26,228 nt of DNA from an uncultured Bacteroidales bacterium. GTDB taxonomy: Bacteria; Bacteroidota; Bacteroidia; Bacteroidales; F082. A program made the translations under genes and the position numbers. Under the pieces are notes generated by a model, which was not told the DNA's origin, did no database searches, and saw only the letters and a program-made list of their open reading frames with translations. Position 1 is the stretch's first letter. The number at the start of each line of letters is the position of its first letter. Positions 6,265 to 14,326 of the stretch are shown in pieces. The stretch lies in assembly GCA_937902805.1 (NCBI GenBank), contig CALEMB010000150.1, positions 1 through 26,228 of the forward strand, read 5' to 3'.

Positions 6265-9228
6265 TTATTCAACGGGATACGCCTCGTAAAGAATATCGTG
6301 CAAAGCGGTGCGTAATCCTGTTTTCACCAATTTGTTAGGCTCGGCATCGGGATAGACACGATTGCTGAGGAAGATGATAATCATGTCATTGGCGGGGTCG
6401 GCCCAAACGAAGGTCCCCGTAAATCCTGTATGCCCAAAACCTTGCATGGAGCCTGACTTGGAAGCGGTGCAAGAGCCTTTCTTGTTAATGGGCAGTTTGT
6501 CGAAGCCGATGCCTCTTCGGTTGTCGTTATTGGCAGCAAAGGGTGCCTTGGTGAAATAGCGCACCGTCTCAGGCTTCAGGTAACGCACACCATTGTAGAT
6601 GCCCTCATCCAACAACATCTGCATGATGGCCGCCAAGTCGCGGGCATTGGAAAACAGCCCAGCATGACCCGCCACACCGCCAAACATGGCTGCGGCCTGG
6701 TCGTGGACATCGCCCCATATCAGCTGACGACGAAAGACGGTGTCGTTCTCCGTCGGGGCGATTTGCTCACGGGTGAAATGGCTTAGAGGCTTGTAACAGA
6801 TATGGTTCAGCCCCATGGGGTAGTAAAACTCGGTCCTCAGATAATCCTCAATATTCTGATTTGTAAGTAGTTTCACAATCTTCGGGATATAATAGAAGCC
6901 CATGTCGCTGTAGAGATATTTCTTCTTGCCCAAAGGGGTCTTTGATACCGAGTCAAAGATGCGGTCCTCATAATCATTAATGAGGTAAAGGTTTTCCGCC
7001 ACCCTAACGCTATGGCTTTCATCGATATGGTCGCTGTAGAACTCCGCCTTGGGACCATTCTCGTCAACGGTCACCTTATAGAAGGGCACCCAAGACTTCA
7101 GTCCCGCCTGATGCGTCATGATTTCGATAAGTTTCAAGTTGCCATGAGCCTTGCCTTTCAGGTAAGGGAAAAAGTCTGCCAAGGTCTTGTTCAAATCTAT
7201 CAGACCATTGTCATACAACTTCATCACCGCCAACGTCGAGGCGAAAATCTTGGTGCATGAGGCGATATCGTAGAGGTCGTCGGGCTGCACCTGATGACCA
7301 CCACCATAGGTGAAATTGCCAAAGCACTTATCGTACACCATCTTACCGTCTTTCATCGCCACAATCTGGCAACCAGGATAAGCCCCTTTCTTGATGCCCG
7401 ACAAGGCGACGGAGTCCAACTTGGCAGCATATTTTGCATTCATCTTGCCCTTTGGAGCCTGAAAACCTTGCTCACTTTGGATGGGTTGTATAACCGGAGA
7501 AGGCACCTCCTTTTGTGGGAGGGTGTGCTCTTTGTGCTCTGGCATGTCAGCGACAATGCCGTCGCCATAATGGAATTTCGCTGTCGAGACAGGCAAAGTG
7601 CCATGGGCTTCGAGTTCGCCAGAAAGCAACCTCACAACAGCATCAACGGCTGGCACTTCGTCCTGATAAGCCACCACCAATCCCTTGACACTGTTATTAA
7701 TACGGAACATATCCAAGGCATACGGGCAGGCAAACAGGTTGAGAATCACGTCGTTTTGCGCCAGCAAGCGGTTGAAGAACTTCACCGTCTCATCGGGGAT
7801 ACCGTAATTTTTGCTGGCAAACATTGTCGTTTTCTCGATGCTGACCACCACAATGTCGTAATCCTCCAGCCTTTTCAGCCAATCCGCTGATTTCAAGGCA
7901 ATTTCCTCTTTCTTGACCACAAAGGAAGTCGTGCTAAAGCCACGAGCGACAAGACCCTCATTCACGTCATTTTTGGTGTTGCCGATAGTCACTACGGCGA
8001 TTTTCTGGTTGTTAGCCAAAGGAATCACCTGATTTTCATTGCGCAGTACAGTGATAGCCTCGTCATATAACTGTTGACGCAATTCGGTATATGCCTTTTT
8101 CTTCAGGTCCGTCATCAGGTTGGCTGTTGAAACGGGCTTGTAGTTATTCAAGCCAGCACGGTACTTATAGCGCAAGATTTTCTTACAGCTTTCTTCCAGA
8201 CGTGCTGCCGCTTGCGGGTCGCGTTCAGCGGCCTGCTTGATGGTCTTGATGGCAAACGGCACGTTGGTGGGCAGGATCAGAACATCATTGCCCGCCATGA
8301 ACGCGACATACGGCACGCTATCTTGATGCACCTTCTCCGATACGCCCTTCATATCGAGACCATCGGTGAAAATCAAGCCTTCGAAACCCATCTGCTCCTT
8401 CAGCAAATCGGTCACTACGCCATGCGAAAGCGACGATGAAGTGTTCTTAACCTTCTCGATGGCAGGGAAATACAAGTGTCCCACCATAGCACCGTTCACA
8501 CCTTGTTCAATCATATAATGGAAAGGCGCGAGTTCAATGTCACGCACCTCTTCCATCGTGCGGGTCACTGTGGGCAAGGTCATGTGTGAGTCCGTTGCTG
8601 TGTTGCCATGACCTGGAAAATGCTTCATGCTGGTAATCAACCCATTGCTTTGCATACCAAGGGCGTATGCTGTAGCTTTTTCTCCCACCATCTGCGGATT
8701 CTCGCCGAAGCTGCGCATTCCGATGATGGGATTGGCAGCGTTGGAGTTGACATCGGCCACAGGAGCGAAATTCACATGAATGCCCATACGTTGGCACTGT
8801 TCGGCGATCTGCTGTCCCATTTCATAAATCAGTTGGTCGTCGTTGATAGCACCCAAGGTCATCTGATAAGGATAGGCCAAAGTCTTCTTTACACGCATAG
8901 CCAAGCCCCATTCCGCATCGATGGACACCATCAAAGGGGTTTGGGCCATAGCTTGCCAAGCATTGGTCTGGTTGACCTGAGCCTCGGCTTCGGCACGGAA
9001 GAAACACACACCACCGATATTATACTGTTTGATGTACTTCGCCACGTCCTCATAGAAAGGCTTATCGGGCTGGTTGGCGCGCATACATATTAATTGTGCC
9101 ACACGCTGCTCCAAGGTGAGGCTGTTGTAAACCGAATCCACCCAGCGTGATTCCGCATCCTGGGCAACACTCGTGCCGACCGAAAAAGCCAACACAAGCA
9201 AGAGGAATAATGACTTAATTCTATTCAT
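6265..9228 (-). CDS. GH3 beta-N-acetylhexosaminidase-like/beta-lactamase-family fusion, 987 aa
   Basis: A signal peptide (residues 1-22, ending SVAQ) leads into a glycoside hydrolase family 3 domain. KHFPGHG at 202-208 with D-S-H at 213-215 is the NagZ-type acid/base histidine loop, and FTDGLDMKGV supplies the nucleophile Asp289. A linker near 560-600 leads to a serine-hydrolase (class C beta-lactamase/esterase) domain with SCTK at 657-660, Y-S-D at 773-775 and H-T-G at 933-935 in place of KTG. Such two-domain proteins are common in Bacteroidota and are thought to act on peptidoglycan or amino-sugar substrates in the periplasm; the serine-hydrolase substrate is unknown. It is the last gene of a minus-strand operon, 24 bp after the thioredoxin-like gene. 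Confidence 0.9.
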   Translation of the reverse strand: MNRIKSLFLLLVLAFSVGTSVAQDAESRWVDSVYNSLTLEQRVAQLICMRANQPDKPFYEDVAKYIKQYNIGGVCFFRAEAEAQVNQTNAWQAMAQTPLMVSIDAEWGLAMRVKKTLAYPYQMTLGAINDDQLIYEMGQQIAEQCQRMGIHVNFAPVADVNSNAANPIIGMRSFGENPQMVGEKATAYALGMQSNGLITSMKHFPGHGNTATDSHMTLPTVTRTMEEVRDIELAPFHYMIEQGVNGAMVGHLYFPAIEKVKNTSSSLSHGVVTDLLKEQMGFEGLIFTDGLDMKGVSEKVHQDSVPYVAFMAGNDVLILPTNVPFAIKTIKQAAERDPQAAARLEESCKKILRYKYRAGLNNYKPVSTANLMTDLKKKAYTELRQQLYDEAITVLRNENQVIPLANNQKIAVVTIGNTKNDVNEGLVARGFSTTSFVVKKEEIALKSADWLKRLEDYDIVVVSIEKTTMFASKNYGIPDETVKFFNRLLAQNDVILNLFACPYALDMFRINNSVKGLVVAYQDEVPAVDAVVRLLSGELEAHGTLPVSTAKFHYGDGIVADMPEHKEHTLPQKEVPSPVIQPIQSEQGFQAPKGKMNAKYAAKLDSVALSGIKKGAYPGCQIVAMKDGKMVYDKCFGNFTYGGGHQVQPDDLYDIASCTKIFASTLAVMKLYDNGLIDLNKTLADFFPYLKGKAHGNLKLIEIMTHQAGLKSWVPFYKVTVDENGPKAEFYSDHIDESHSVRVAENLYLINDYEDRIFDSVSKTPLGKKKYLYSDMGFYYIPKIVKLLTNQNIEDYLRTEFYYPMGLNHICYKPLSHFTREQIAPTENDTVFRRQLIWGDVHDQAAAMFGGVAGHAGLFSNARDLAAIMQMLLDEGIYNGVRYLKPETVRYFTKAPFAANNDNRRGIGFDKLPINKKGSCTASKSGSMQGFGHTGFTGTFVWADPANDMIIIFLSNRVYPDAEPNKLVKTGLRTALHDILYEAYPVE

Positions 9229-9252
9229 ATAACTATATAATTTTCAATTGAT

Positions 9253-10080
9253 TTAATTTCTTGTTTTCAACCATTCCTTTAATTCATCCCAATCGTATGG
9301 CTTGCAAACAATAGTGCGTTCTTCATTCAAAACCAAGACCATTGGCGTTGAGGTAACATGGTAATCCAGGAAGGGTTTACTATCCCAACGCAAATCATCA
9401 TAGAAATGGTATCCCGGCAAACGCATCTTTTTCACTGTAGCGGCCACCTCCTCTTGGTTTTCAGCCAAAGCGAAAGTAACCAGCTCATAATCAGACTTCA
9501 AGTTGAGATGTTTTCGGATTTGCACCAAAAAATCATGACAATACTCGCAGTCCGTCGACCAAAAGACAATGATTACCCGCCCAGCCTTAGAGTCATACAG
9601 ATGATATTCAAAGCCATCAATGGTCACGCCCAAAACATCCGGAGCTTTTGCTCCAACCCTCACCTTTTGATAAGGCTCCGTGATGGAATCCAGTCGTATA
9701 CCCTCTTCCATATTAATCTCGCCTTCGGCAAGTTGTGGATAATTCAAAAGGTAATCCGTCACTTTATCGCGCCCCATAGTCGAATAGCCATTCAAGGCAA
9801 ATTCAAGGATATATTCATACATCCGCATGTTGACCTTTGCTTTGTCGAGCAGTACGCCCAAACCTGCAATCGAGAGGCTATCAAAACGCTGTTCATCGCC
9901 ATCGGTGAAAGAATAGAAGAAAGCGACCAGCTTATCGGCCATCGTTTGTGACCCAACCAAAGTCGTATCACGAAAATCCACATCGTCCCAATACTTTTGT
10001 AAAGCCACATTCTGTGCCCTCAACTGGAATGTGGAAAGCACCAGACCTATCAGTATTGTTATATGGATTATTTTTTTCAT
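9253..10080 (-). CDS. Secreted thioredoxin-fold protein (TlpA/ResA-like), 275 aa
   Basis: The signal peptide ends near LRAQ (residues 20-23). An N-terminal helical domain (about 25-140), of the type seen in many Bacteroidota TlpA-like proteins, precedes the thioredoxin domain. VGAKAPDVLGVTIDG opens this domain, FWSTDCEYC gives the redox pair Cys178 and Cys181 (C-E-Y-C), and VTSTPMVLVL supplies the cis-proline (Pro246). It would exchange or reduce disulfides in periplasmic proteins. It sits 23 bp downstream of rnhB and 24 bp upstream of the GH3 fusion in the same operon. The CEYC sequence differs from the more frequent CxPC of TlpA/ResA, so redox potential and direction cannot be assumed. Confidence 0.85.
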   Translation of the reverse strand: MKKIIHITILIGLVLSTFQLRAQNVALQKYWDDVDFRDTTLVGSQTMADKLVAFFYSFTDGDEQRFDSLSIAGLGVLLDKAKVNMRMYEYILEFALNGYSTMGRDKVTDYLLNYPQLAEGEINMEEGIRLDSITEPYQKVRVGAKAPDVLGVTIDGFEYHLYDSKAGRVIIVFWSTDCEYCHDFLVQIRKHLNLKSDYELVTFALAENQEEVAATVKKMRLPGYHFYDDLRWDSKPFLDYHVTSTPMVLVLNEERTIVCKPYDWDELKEWLKTRN

Positions 10081-10103
10081 ATTCTATAAGTTAAATTAAC
10101 TCA

Positions 10104-10700
10104 TTAGAAGTCTAACTTTAACTGAATAGCCATATTAAAAGTCATGCGATGCAGGGGTGTTGTGCCATAATCGGCAATGGCTTGTTTGTGTTCGGGCGTA
10201 GGATAACCTTTGTTCTTTTTCCAATTGTAAACCGGATATTGCTGATCATACTCCACCATCATCATGTCTCTCGTGGTCTTGGCCAAAATGGAAGCCGCCG
10301 CAATCGATTGGTATTTGGCATCACCTCCAACGACACAGACATGCTTTATCTTCTTATAAGGATTAAAACGATTGCCGTCAATCAGCAACAATTCCGGTTG
10401 AAGCTTTAGTTGATCCAAAGCCCTATGCATCGCTAAAAACGAGGCGTTTAGGATATTGATTTCATCTATCTCCTGTGGCGATACTATGCCGATGCCGTAG
10501 GTCAAAGCTTCATTCATCACCAGCTCGCGCAGTTGCATACGTTTCTTCTCTGTCAACTGTTTCGAGTCATTGAGTTCAGGGTAGTCGGCATCGTTCTTTA
10601 GAATTACAGCGGCGGCAACCACAGGGCCTGCCAAGCATCCTCTTCCTGCCTCATCACAGCCAGCCTCGACCTTATCGGAATAATGTGTCAGCAAGCCCAT
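10104..10700 (-). CDS. rnhB: Ribonuclease HII
   Basis: AGCDEAGRGCLAGPVVAAAV at residues 13-32 is the RNase HII signature and carries the first two metal-binding acids, Asp16 and Glu17. LLIDGNRF supplies Asp108, and AKTTRD near 140-145 supplies the fourth acid. The enzyme cuts the RNA strand of RNA-DNA hybrids and removes single ribonucleotides misincorporated in DNA. Length, 198 aa, is normal. The gene begins 3 bp after the stop of the upstream membrane-protein gene, so it is transcribed as part of the six-gene operon. Nothing unusual was seen. Confidence 0.96.
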   Translation of the reverse strand: MGLLTHYSDKVEAGCDEAGRGCLAGPVVAAAVILKNDADYPELNDSKQLTEKKRMQLRELVMNEALTYGIGIVSPQEIDEINILNASFLAMHRALDQLKLQPELLLIDGNRFNPYKKIKHVCVVGGDAKYQSIAAASILAKTTRDMMMVEYDQQYPVYNWKKNKGYPTPEHKQAIADYGTTPLHRMTFNMAIQLKLDF

Positions 10701-10703
10701 AAT

Positions 10704-11687
10704 TTAGAGGAATTTAAAGTAATACTGGTTAGCAAAAACCAACATCATGAAAAGCACTAGAAACATATTGGCCCAACCTGTGTTGTTAATATAGGAGAAA
10801 GCATACGACACCAATATGGACACTGCGATGAAAATCAATCCATTCATCAGCACATTACCTCCCAAGAACAATAGAACGATGGAAAAGACCAACAAGACAA
10901 TGGACATGGACATCTTTGTCCTTACCGCGATGGACTTCTCAAAGTTGGCGTTGCTGCTACCGAAAAGGAGAAGGACAGTTGGAACGATGAGTATTACTAA
11001 CAAGAAGACAATCTTCAAGTTAAATGGCTCTACCGAGAATTTAATTGAAGCGAAATGGTCGCGATAGGCGTGCATTAACGGGAGGAAATCACCGAATAAA
11101 TACACGGCAATAAAGTAGGCAAAATACACAAAGAGGAAGCCAAACAGCGGTATCAGTTGGAGTCGCAAGGTGCCTTTCTTGGCTATGGGAAGAACGATTA
11201 TCACCCACAGGACCAATAAAACAGACGGGAAGTAGCACATTGAAGCCAAAGCGATATAAACCCCGGTCTTCAGCAGACTCATCTCCGGATTCGGCATTTG
11301 GTACACCTCATATAGCTTACTGATTGCCAAGATGATGAATATTGCAGACAGGGCAAAGGGATAGAAATTGGTTTGCGTGCGCGTCAAGCTCATCAGCAGG
11401 ACGAAGACAAAAGCTCCCATGGTGCTCACCTTGCCCACGATTTGGTTTTTGACCAGCATCGCGTTGAAAATCAAGGTCTCCAGCACCAACAAAATGAAGG
11501 CAAAGATATGTTGGGCGATGGGTGAAAAGTCAAACAGATCGTCAACGAGATTGAAAATCGGAGTGACAGGACTACCCAGCCCCATGGTCATCTTTCCCGA
11601 CGCGAACGCGGGAATCCATAGGGCAATCGCCAACAACGCAATCACCACATACTGAATGGCATAGCTTTGTCTGAAAAACTTTATCAT
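10704..11687 (-). CDS. Polytopic membrane protein, DUF6427-like, 327 aa
   Basis: A hydrophobic protein with about eight to ten predicted transmembrane segments, for example YVVIALLAIALWIPAFA near the N-terminus and MFLVLFMMLVFANQYYF at the C-terminus. It starts MIKFFRQSYAIQY, which resembles the Bacteroidota family DUF6427. That assignment is from memory of the pattern and is not certain. It has no catalytic motif that I recognise. Its ATG overlaps the purD stop in ATGA (11684-11687) and it ends 3 bp before rnhB, so expression is tied to both. Its function is unknown; placement after a glycosyltransferase and purD does not by itself indicate a role. Confidence 0.75.
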   Translation of the reverse strand: MIKFFRQSYAIQYVVIALLAIALWIPAFASGKMTMGLGSPVTPIFNLVDDLFDFSPIAQHIFAFILLVLETLIFNAMLVKNQIVGKVSTMGAFVFVLLMSLTRTQTNFYPFALSAIFIILAISKLYEVYQMPNPEMSLLKTGVYIALASMCYFPSVLLVLWVIIVLPIAKKGTLRLQLIPLFGFLFVYFAYFIAVYLFGDFLPLMHAYRDHFASIKFSVEPFNLKIVFLLVILIVPTVLLLFGSSNANFEKSIAVRTKMSMSIVLLVFSIVLLFLGGNVLMNGLIFIAVSILVSYAFSYINNTGWANMFLVLFMMLVFANQYYFKFL

Positions 11688-13054
11688 TGCATCTTCATCA
11701 AGTCAAGTCCAATGTCGTGGCGGTAGTTGGCACCCTCGAAATGAATCTTCTCCACCTCGCGATAAGCAATGTCCCTCGCCTCTTCGATGCTGTTGCCGTG
11801 TGCCGTTACCGCGATGACGCGTCCACCCGCCGTGACCACAGCCTTATTCGCATCAAATGCCGTGCCAGCATGGAAGGCGACGACATCTTTCAGGTTGTCC
11901 AATCCGCTCATTATCATACCCTTCTTGTATGCTTCGGGGTAACCGCCCGACACCATCATCACCGTGACGGCGGTCTTGTCGCTCTTGGCATAATGCACTT
12001 CGTTTAAGCGTCCGTCGGCGCAGGCCATCAACAAATCTGCAAAGTCACCCTCAATGCGGGTCATCACGGCTTCGGTCTCGGGGTCACCCATACGGACATT
12101 ATATTCTATGACATACGGATTGCCGCCGTCATTCATTAAGCCTAAGAAAATGAAGCCCTTATAATCGATGCCCTCGGCTTTCAGGCCTTTCAAGGTTGGC
12201 TTCACAATGCGTTCCTCCACCCTGCTTAGGAAGTCAGGCGTGCAGAAAGGTACGGGCGAAACGGCACCCATGCCACCCGTGTTCAGACCTTGGTCGCCGT
12301 CGCCGATGCGCTTGTAGTCCTTGGCTTCGGGCAGCAACACATAATGCTCACCGTCCGTCAGCACAAACACCGACACCTCGATGCCTTTCAGGAACTCCTC
12401 TATAACCACAGTGGTCGAAGCTGCACCGAACTTACCGTCAAGCATCTTGCCTAATTCGTCTTTGGCTTCCTGCAAATCATTGATAATCAACACGCCCTTA
12501 CCAGCAGCAAGGCCGTCGGCTTTCAACACGTAAGGAGCATTCACGCTTTCGAGGAACTTATAGCCTTCGTTGAGATTATCCTTGTTGACCTTGAAGCACT
12601 TTGCCGTAGGCACGCCGTACTTTTCCATGAAGTCCTTAGCAAAAGCCTTACTGCCTTCCAGCTGTGCCCCACATTTGTCTGGGCCAATGATCCTCACGGC
12701 TTTCAAGGCCTCATCGTTCTTGAAGAAATCGACGATGCCATCCACCAGAGGTTGCTCAGGACCCACTACAACAAGATTAATATTCTGGTTTAAGCAAAAC
12801 TCTTTTATTGATTCAAAATCAGATAGTTTGATATTTACATTGCTTCCCACTTGTGCCGTTCCGGCATTACCTGGAGCAATGAAAACATGCGCCCCTTCGC
12901 TCTGTGCCAGTTTCCACGCCAGGGCATGTTCGCGGCCACCCGAGCCAAGCACCAAGATGTTTCGATTCACGGCGGTGATGTGTTGGCCTTGGACGGCTTT
13001 CCAATCCACGGCATCTTTTCTGGCTTCACCAGGATACATTATAATTTTAGCCAT
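11684..13054 (-). CDS. purD: Phosphoribosylamine-glycine ligase (GARS)
   Basis: The enzyme joins glycine to 5-phosphoribosylamine with ATP in purine synthesis. NILVLGSGGREHALAWKL is the typical N-terminal nucleotide-fold motif; APGNAGTA, VVGPEQPLVDGI, GPDKCGAQLEGSKAFAK and the ATP-grasp segment ending in YNVRMGDPETEAVM complete the match. The protein carries an unusual extension of about 28-30 residues (MAKIIMYPGEARKDAVDWKA...) before the point where family members normally start. The ATG at 13054 lies 3 bp after the upstream glycosyltransferase gene. An in-frame GTG at 12970 would give a normal-length enzyme but has no evident ribosome-binding site. I kept the longer ATG start because it fits the operon spacing. 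Confidence 0.95.
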   Translation of the reverse strand: MAKIIMYPGEARKDAVDWKAVQGQHITAVNRNILVLGSGGREHALAWKLAQSEGAHVFIAPGNAGTAQVGSNVNIKLSDFESIKEFCLNQNINLVVVGPEQPLVDGIVDFFKNDEALKAVRIIGPDKCGAQLEGSKAFAKDFMEKYGVPTAKCFKVNKDNLNEGYKFLESVNAPYVLKADGLAAGKGVLIINDLQEAKDELGKMLDGKFGAASTTVVIEEFLKGIEVSVFVLTDGEHYVLLPEAKDYKRIGDGDQGLNTGGMGAVSPVPFCTPDFLSRVEERIVKPTLKGLKAEGIDYKGFIFLGLMNDGGNPYVIEYNVRMGDPETEAVMTRIEGDFADLLMACADGRLNEVHYAKSDKTAVTVMMVSGGYPEAYKKGMIMSGLDNLKDVVAFHAGTAFDANKAVVTAGGRVIAVTAHGNSIEEARDIAYREVEKIHFEGANYRHDIGLDLMKMQ

Positions 13055-13057
13055 ATC

Positions 13058-14182
13058 TTATTCTTTTATTGCTTTCATTAATGAGTTCCAAATGTCATCA
13101 GCAGCCTTGTCCCATGAAAAGTCCTCGGCACGCTCCCTGCCCTTCTCTATCAAGGCTTCACGCACATTCTCGTCCAGCATTTCAGTCATACCCTCGGCAA
13201 TGGAGGCTTCACTGAACGGGTCGACAAGCAGCGCAGCGTCGTCTGCTACTTCAGGCATGGAGGTCACATTGGAAGTGATGACTGGTGTGTCGCACCTGAA
13301 CGCCTCCAAAATCGGTATGCCAAAGCCCTCAAAATAAGACACATACACCGATGCCAATGCCGATGCCGTCACCAGATGCAAGTCCTCCGCACTCAGACGC
13401 CCCGCAAAGACGACCTCGTCCTTGAAACGCATCTGGCTATAAGCCTGCTCAATAGGTTCCGACCACCAACGTTTCTCCCCGACAATCAGCAACTTGACAT
13501 TTGATGGGGTTTGTCCTTTGAACAAGTCGAAAGCGGTGAACAGACGCGCCAGATTTTTGCGAGGATGCAGCGAACCAACGAACATGAAATAAGGATTGCC
13601 GTCCGTGTATTTCGCCCGAATGGCTTCTTGTTCCTCTTCAGAAATCGGTGCAAACTTCTCATTCACACCGTTATATGCCACGTCAATCTTCTCTGGATTA
13701 ATGCCGTAGCAGTCCACGATGTCCTGTTTAGAAAACTCCGACACCGTCACGATGCGTTTGGCTTTACGGGCAAACCTCGGGAAGAAGGTCTTGTAGTGCC
13801 ACAGATGTATCTTCGGCATATCCTTTGGGAAATGCTCGAAATTAAGGTCGTGGAACTGAGCCACTTGAGGTACATCAGAGCGCAGGCTCAGATAGCCGTC
13901 GGGCGAGAAAAACAAATCAGGCTGGATTTGCTTCAAAGCTTTCTTCACTGAAAACTCGAAGAACCAAATGAACAGGAAGGGATGTCGTGCCTGCGGGAAC
14001 AGCACTATGGGTTTCACGTTGTCGCCAAAGATAAACATCGGGTCAGGCTCACGGTCGAAGAGGAAATAAAACTCCACCTCGGGATGGTCTTTCACCATGC
14101 GACGCAAGGTCTCGTATGCCACCCATCCGATGCCTTCCAGCTTGTTTTTCAGCAACAAACGCGTATTGACTGCAATTTTCAT
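13058..14182 (-). CDS. Glycosyltransferase family 1/4 (GT-B fold), 374 aa
   Basis: A retaining GT4-type glycosyltransferase. The N-terminal domain begins MKIAVNTRLLLKNKLEGIG, and the C-terminal nucleotide-sugar domain includes FMFVGSLHPRKNLARLF (about 199-215) and the EX7E motif in YFEGFGIPILEAF, with Glu285 and Glu293. It transfers a sugar from an NDP-donor to an unknown acceptor, probably at the cytoplasmic face during glycan or lipid-linked polysaccharide synthesis. It is the first gene of the operon that continues into purD, the membrane protein, rnhB, the TlpA-like protein and the GH3 fusion. A TATCTTTG -7 box lies 54 bp upstream. Donor and acceptor are not predictable. Confidence 0.9.
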   Translation of the reverse strand: MKIAVNTRLLLKNKLEGIGWVAYETLRRMVKDHPEVEFYFLFDREPDPMFIFGDNVKPIVLFPQARHPFLFIWFFEFSVKKALKQIQPDLFFSPDGYLSLRSDVPQVAQFHDLNFEHFPKDMPKIHLWHYKTFFPRFARKAKRIVTVSEFSKQDIVDCYGINPEKIDVAYNGVNEKFAPISEEEQEAIRAKYTDGNPYFMFVGSLHPRKNLARLFTAFDLFKGQTPSNVKLLIVGEKRWWSEPIEQAYSQMRFKDEVVFAGRLSAEDLHLVTASALASVYVSYFEGFGIPILEAFRCDTPVITSNVTSMPEVADDAALLVDPFSEASIAEGMTEMLDENVREALIEKGRERAEDFSWDKAADDIWNSLMKAIKE

Positions 14183-14235
14183 TGTTCTGTTTTAACACTC
14201 GTTCTCATGCAGTCATTACACTGCAATTTTGTTCG

Positions 14236-14243
14236 CAAAGATA
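14236..14243 (-). promoter_or_regulatory. -7 box for the glycosyltransferase-purD-rnhB operon
   Basis: On the minus strand the sequence reads TATCTTTG, a full TAnnTTTG match, 54 bp before the start at 14182. A possible -33 TTTG (14260-14263, minus) has a short 16-bp spacer. Confidence 0.65.
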
Positions 14244-14296
14244 CAAATTTTACCCACATCAAACCCTTGCGAACAAGAATTGATAATGATTTTTAT

Positions 14297-14304
14297 TACT
14301 TTTG
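14297..14304 (+). promoter_or_regulatory. -7 box for the secreted glycosidase gene
   Basis: TACTTTTG lies 23 bp before the ATG at 14327. It is divergent from the operon promoter at 14236-14243. No clear -33 TTTG is found at the usual spacing. Confidence 0.6.
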
Positions 14305-14326
14305 CTCCGAATTAATATATAATGCC

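Noticed and set aside
13982..14326. A longer start for the secreted glycosidase, with 115 more residues
   Set aside because: The upstream part lies antisense to the glycosyltransferase gene and crosses the promoter, while the ATG at 14327 gives a clean signal peptide.
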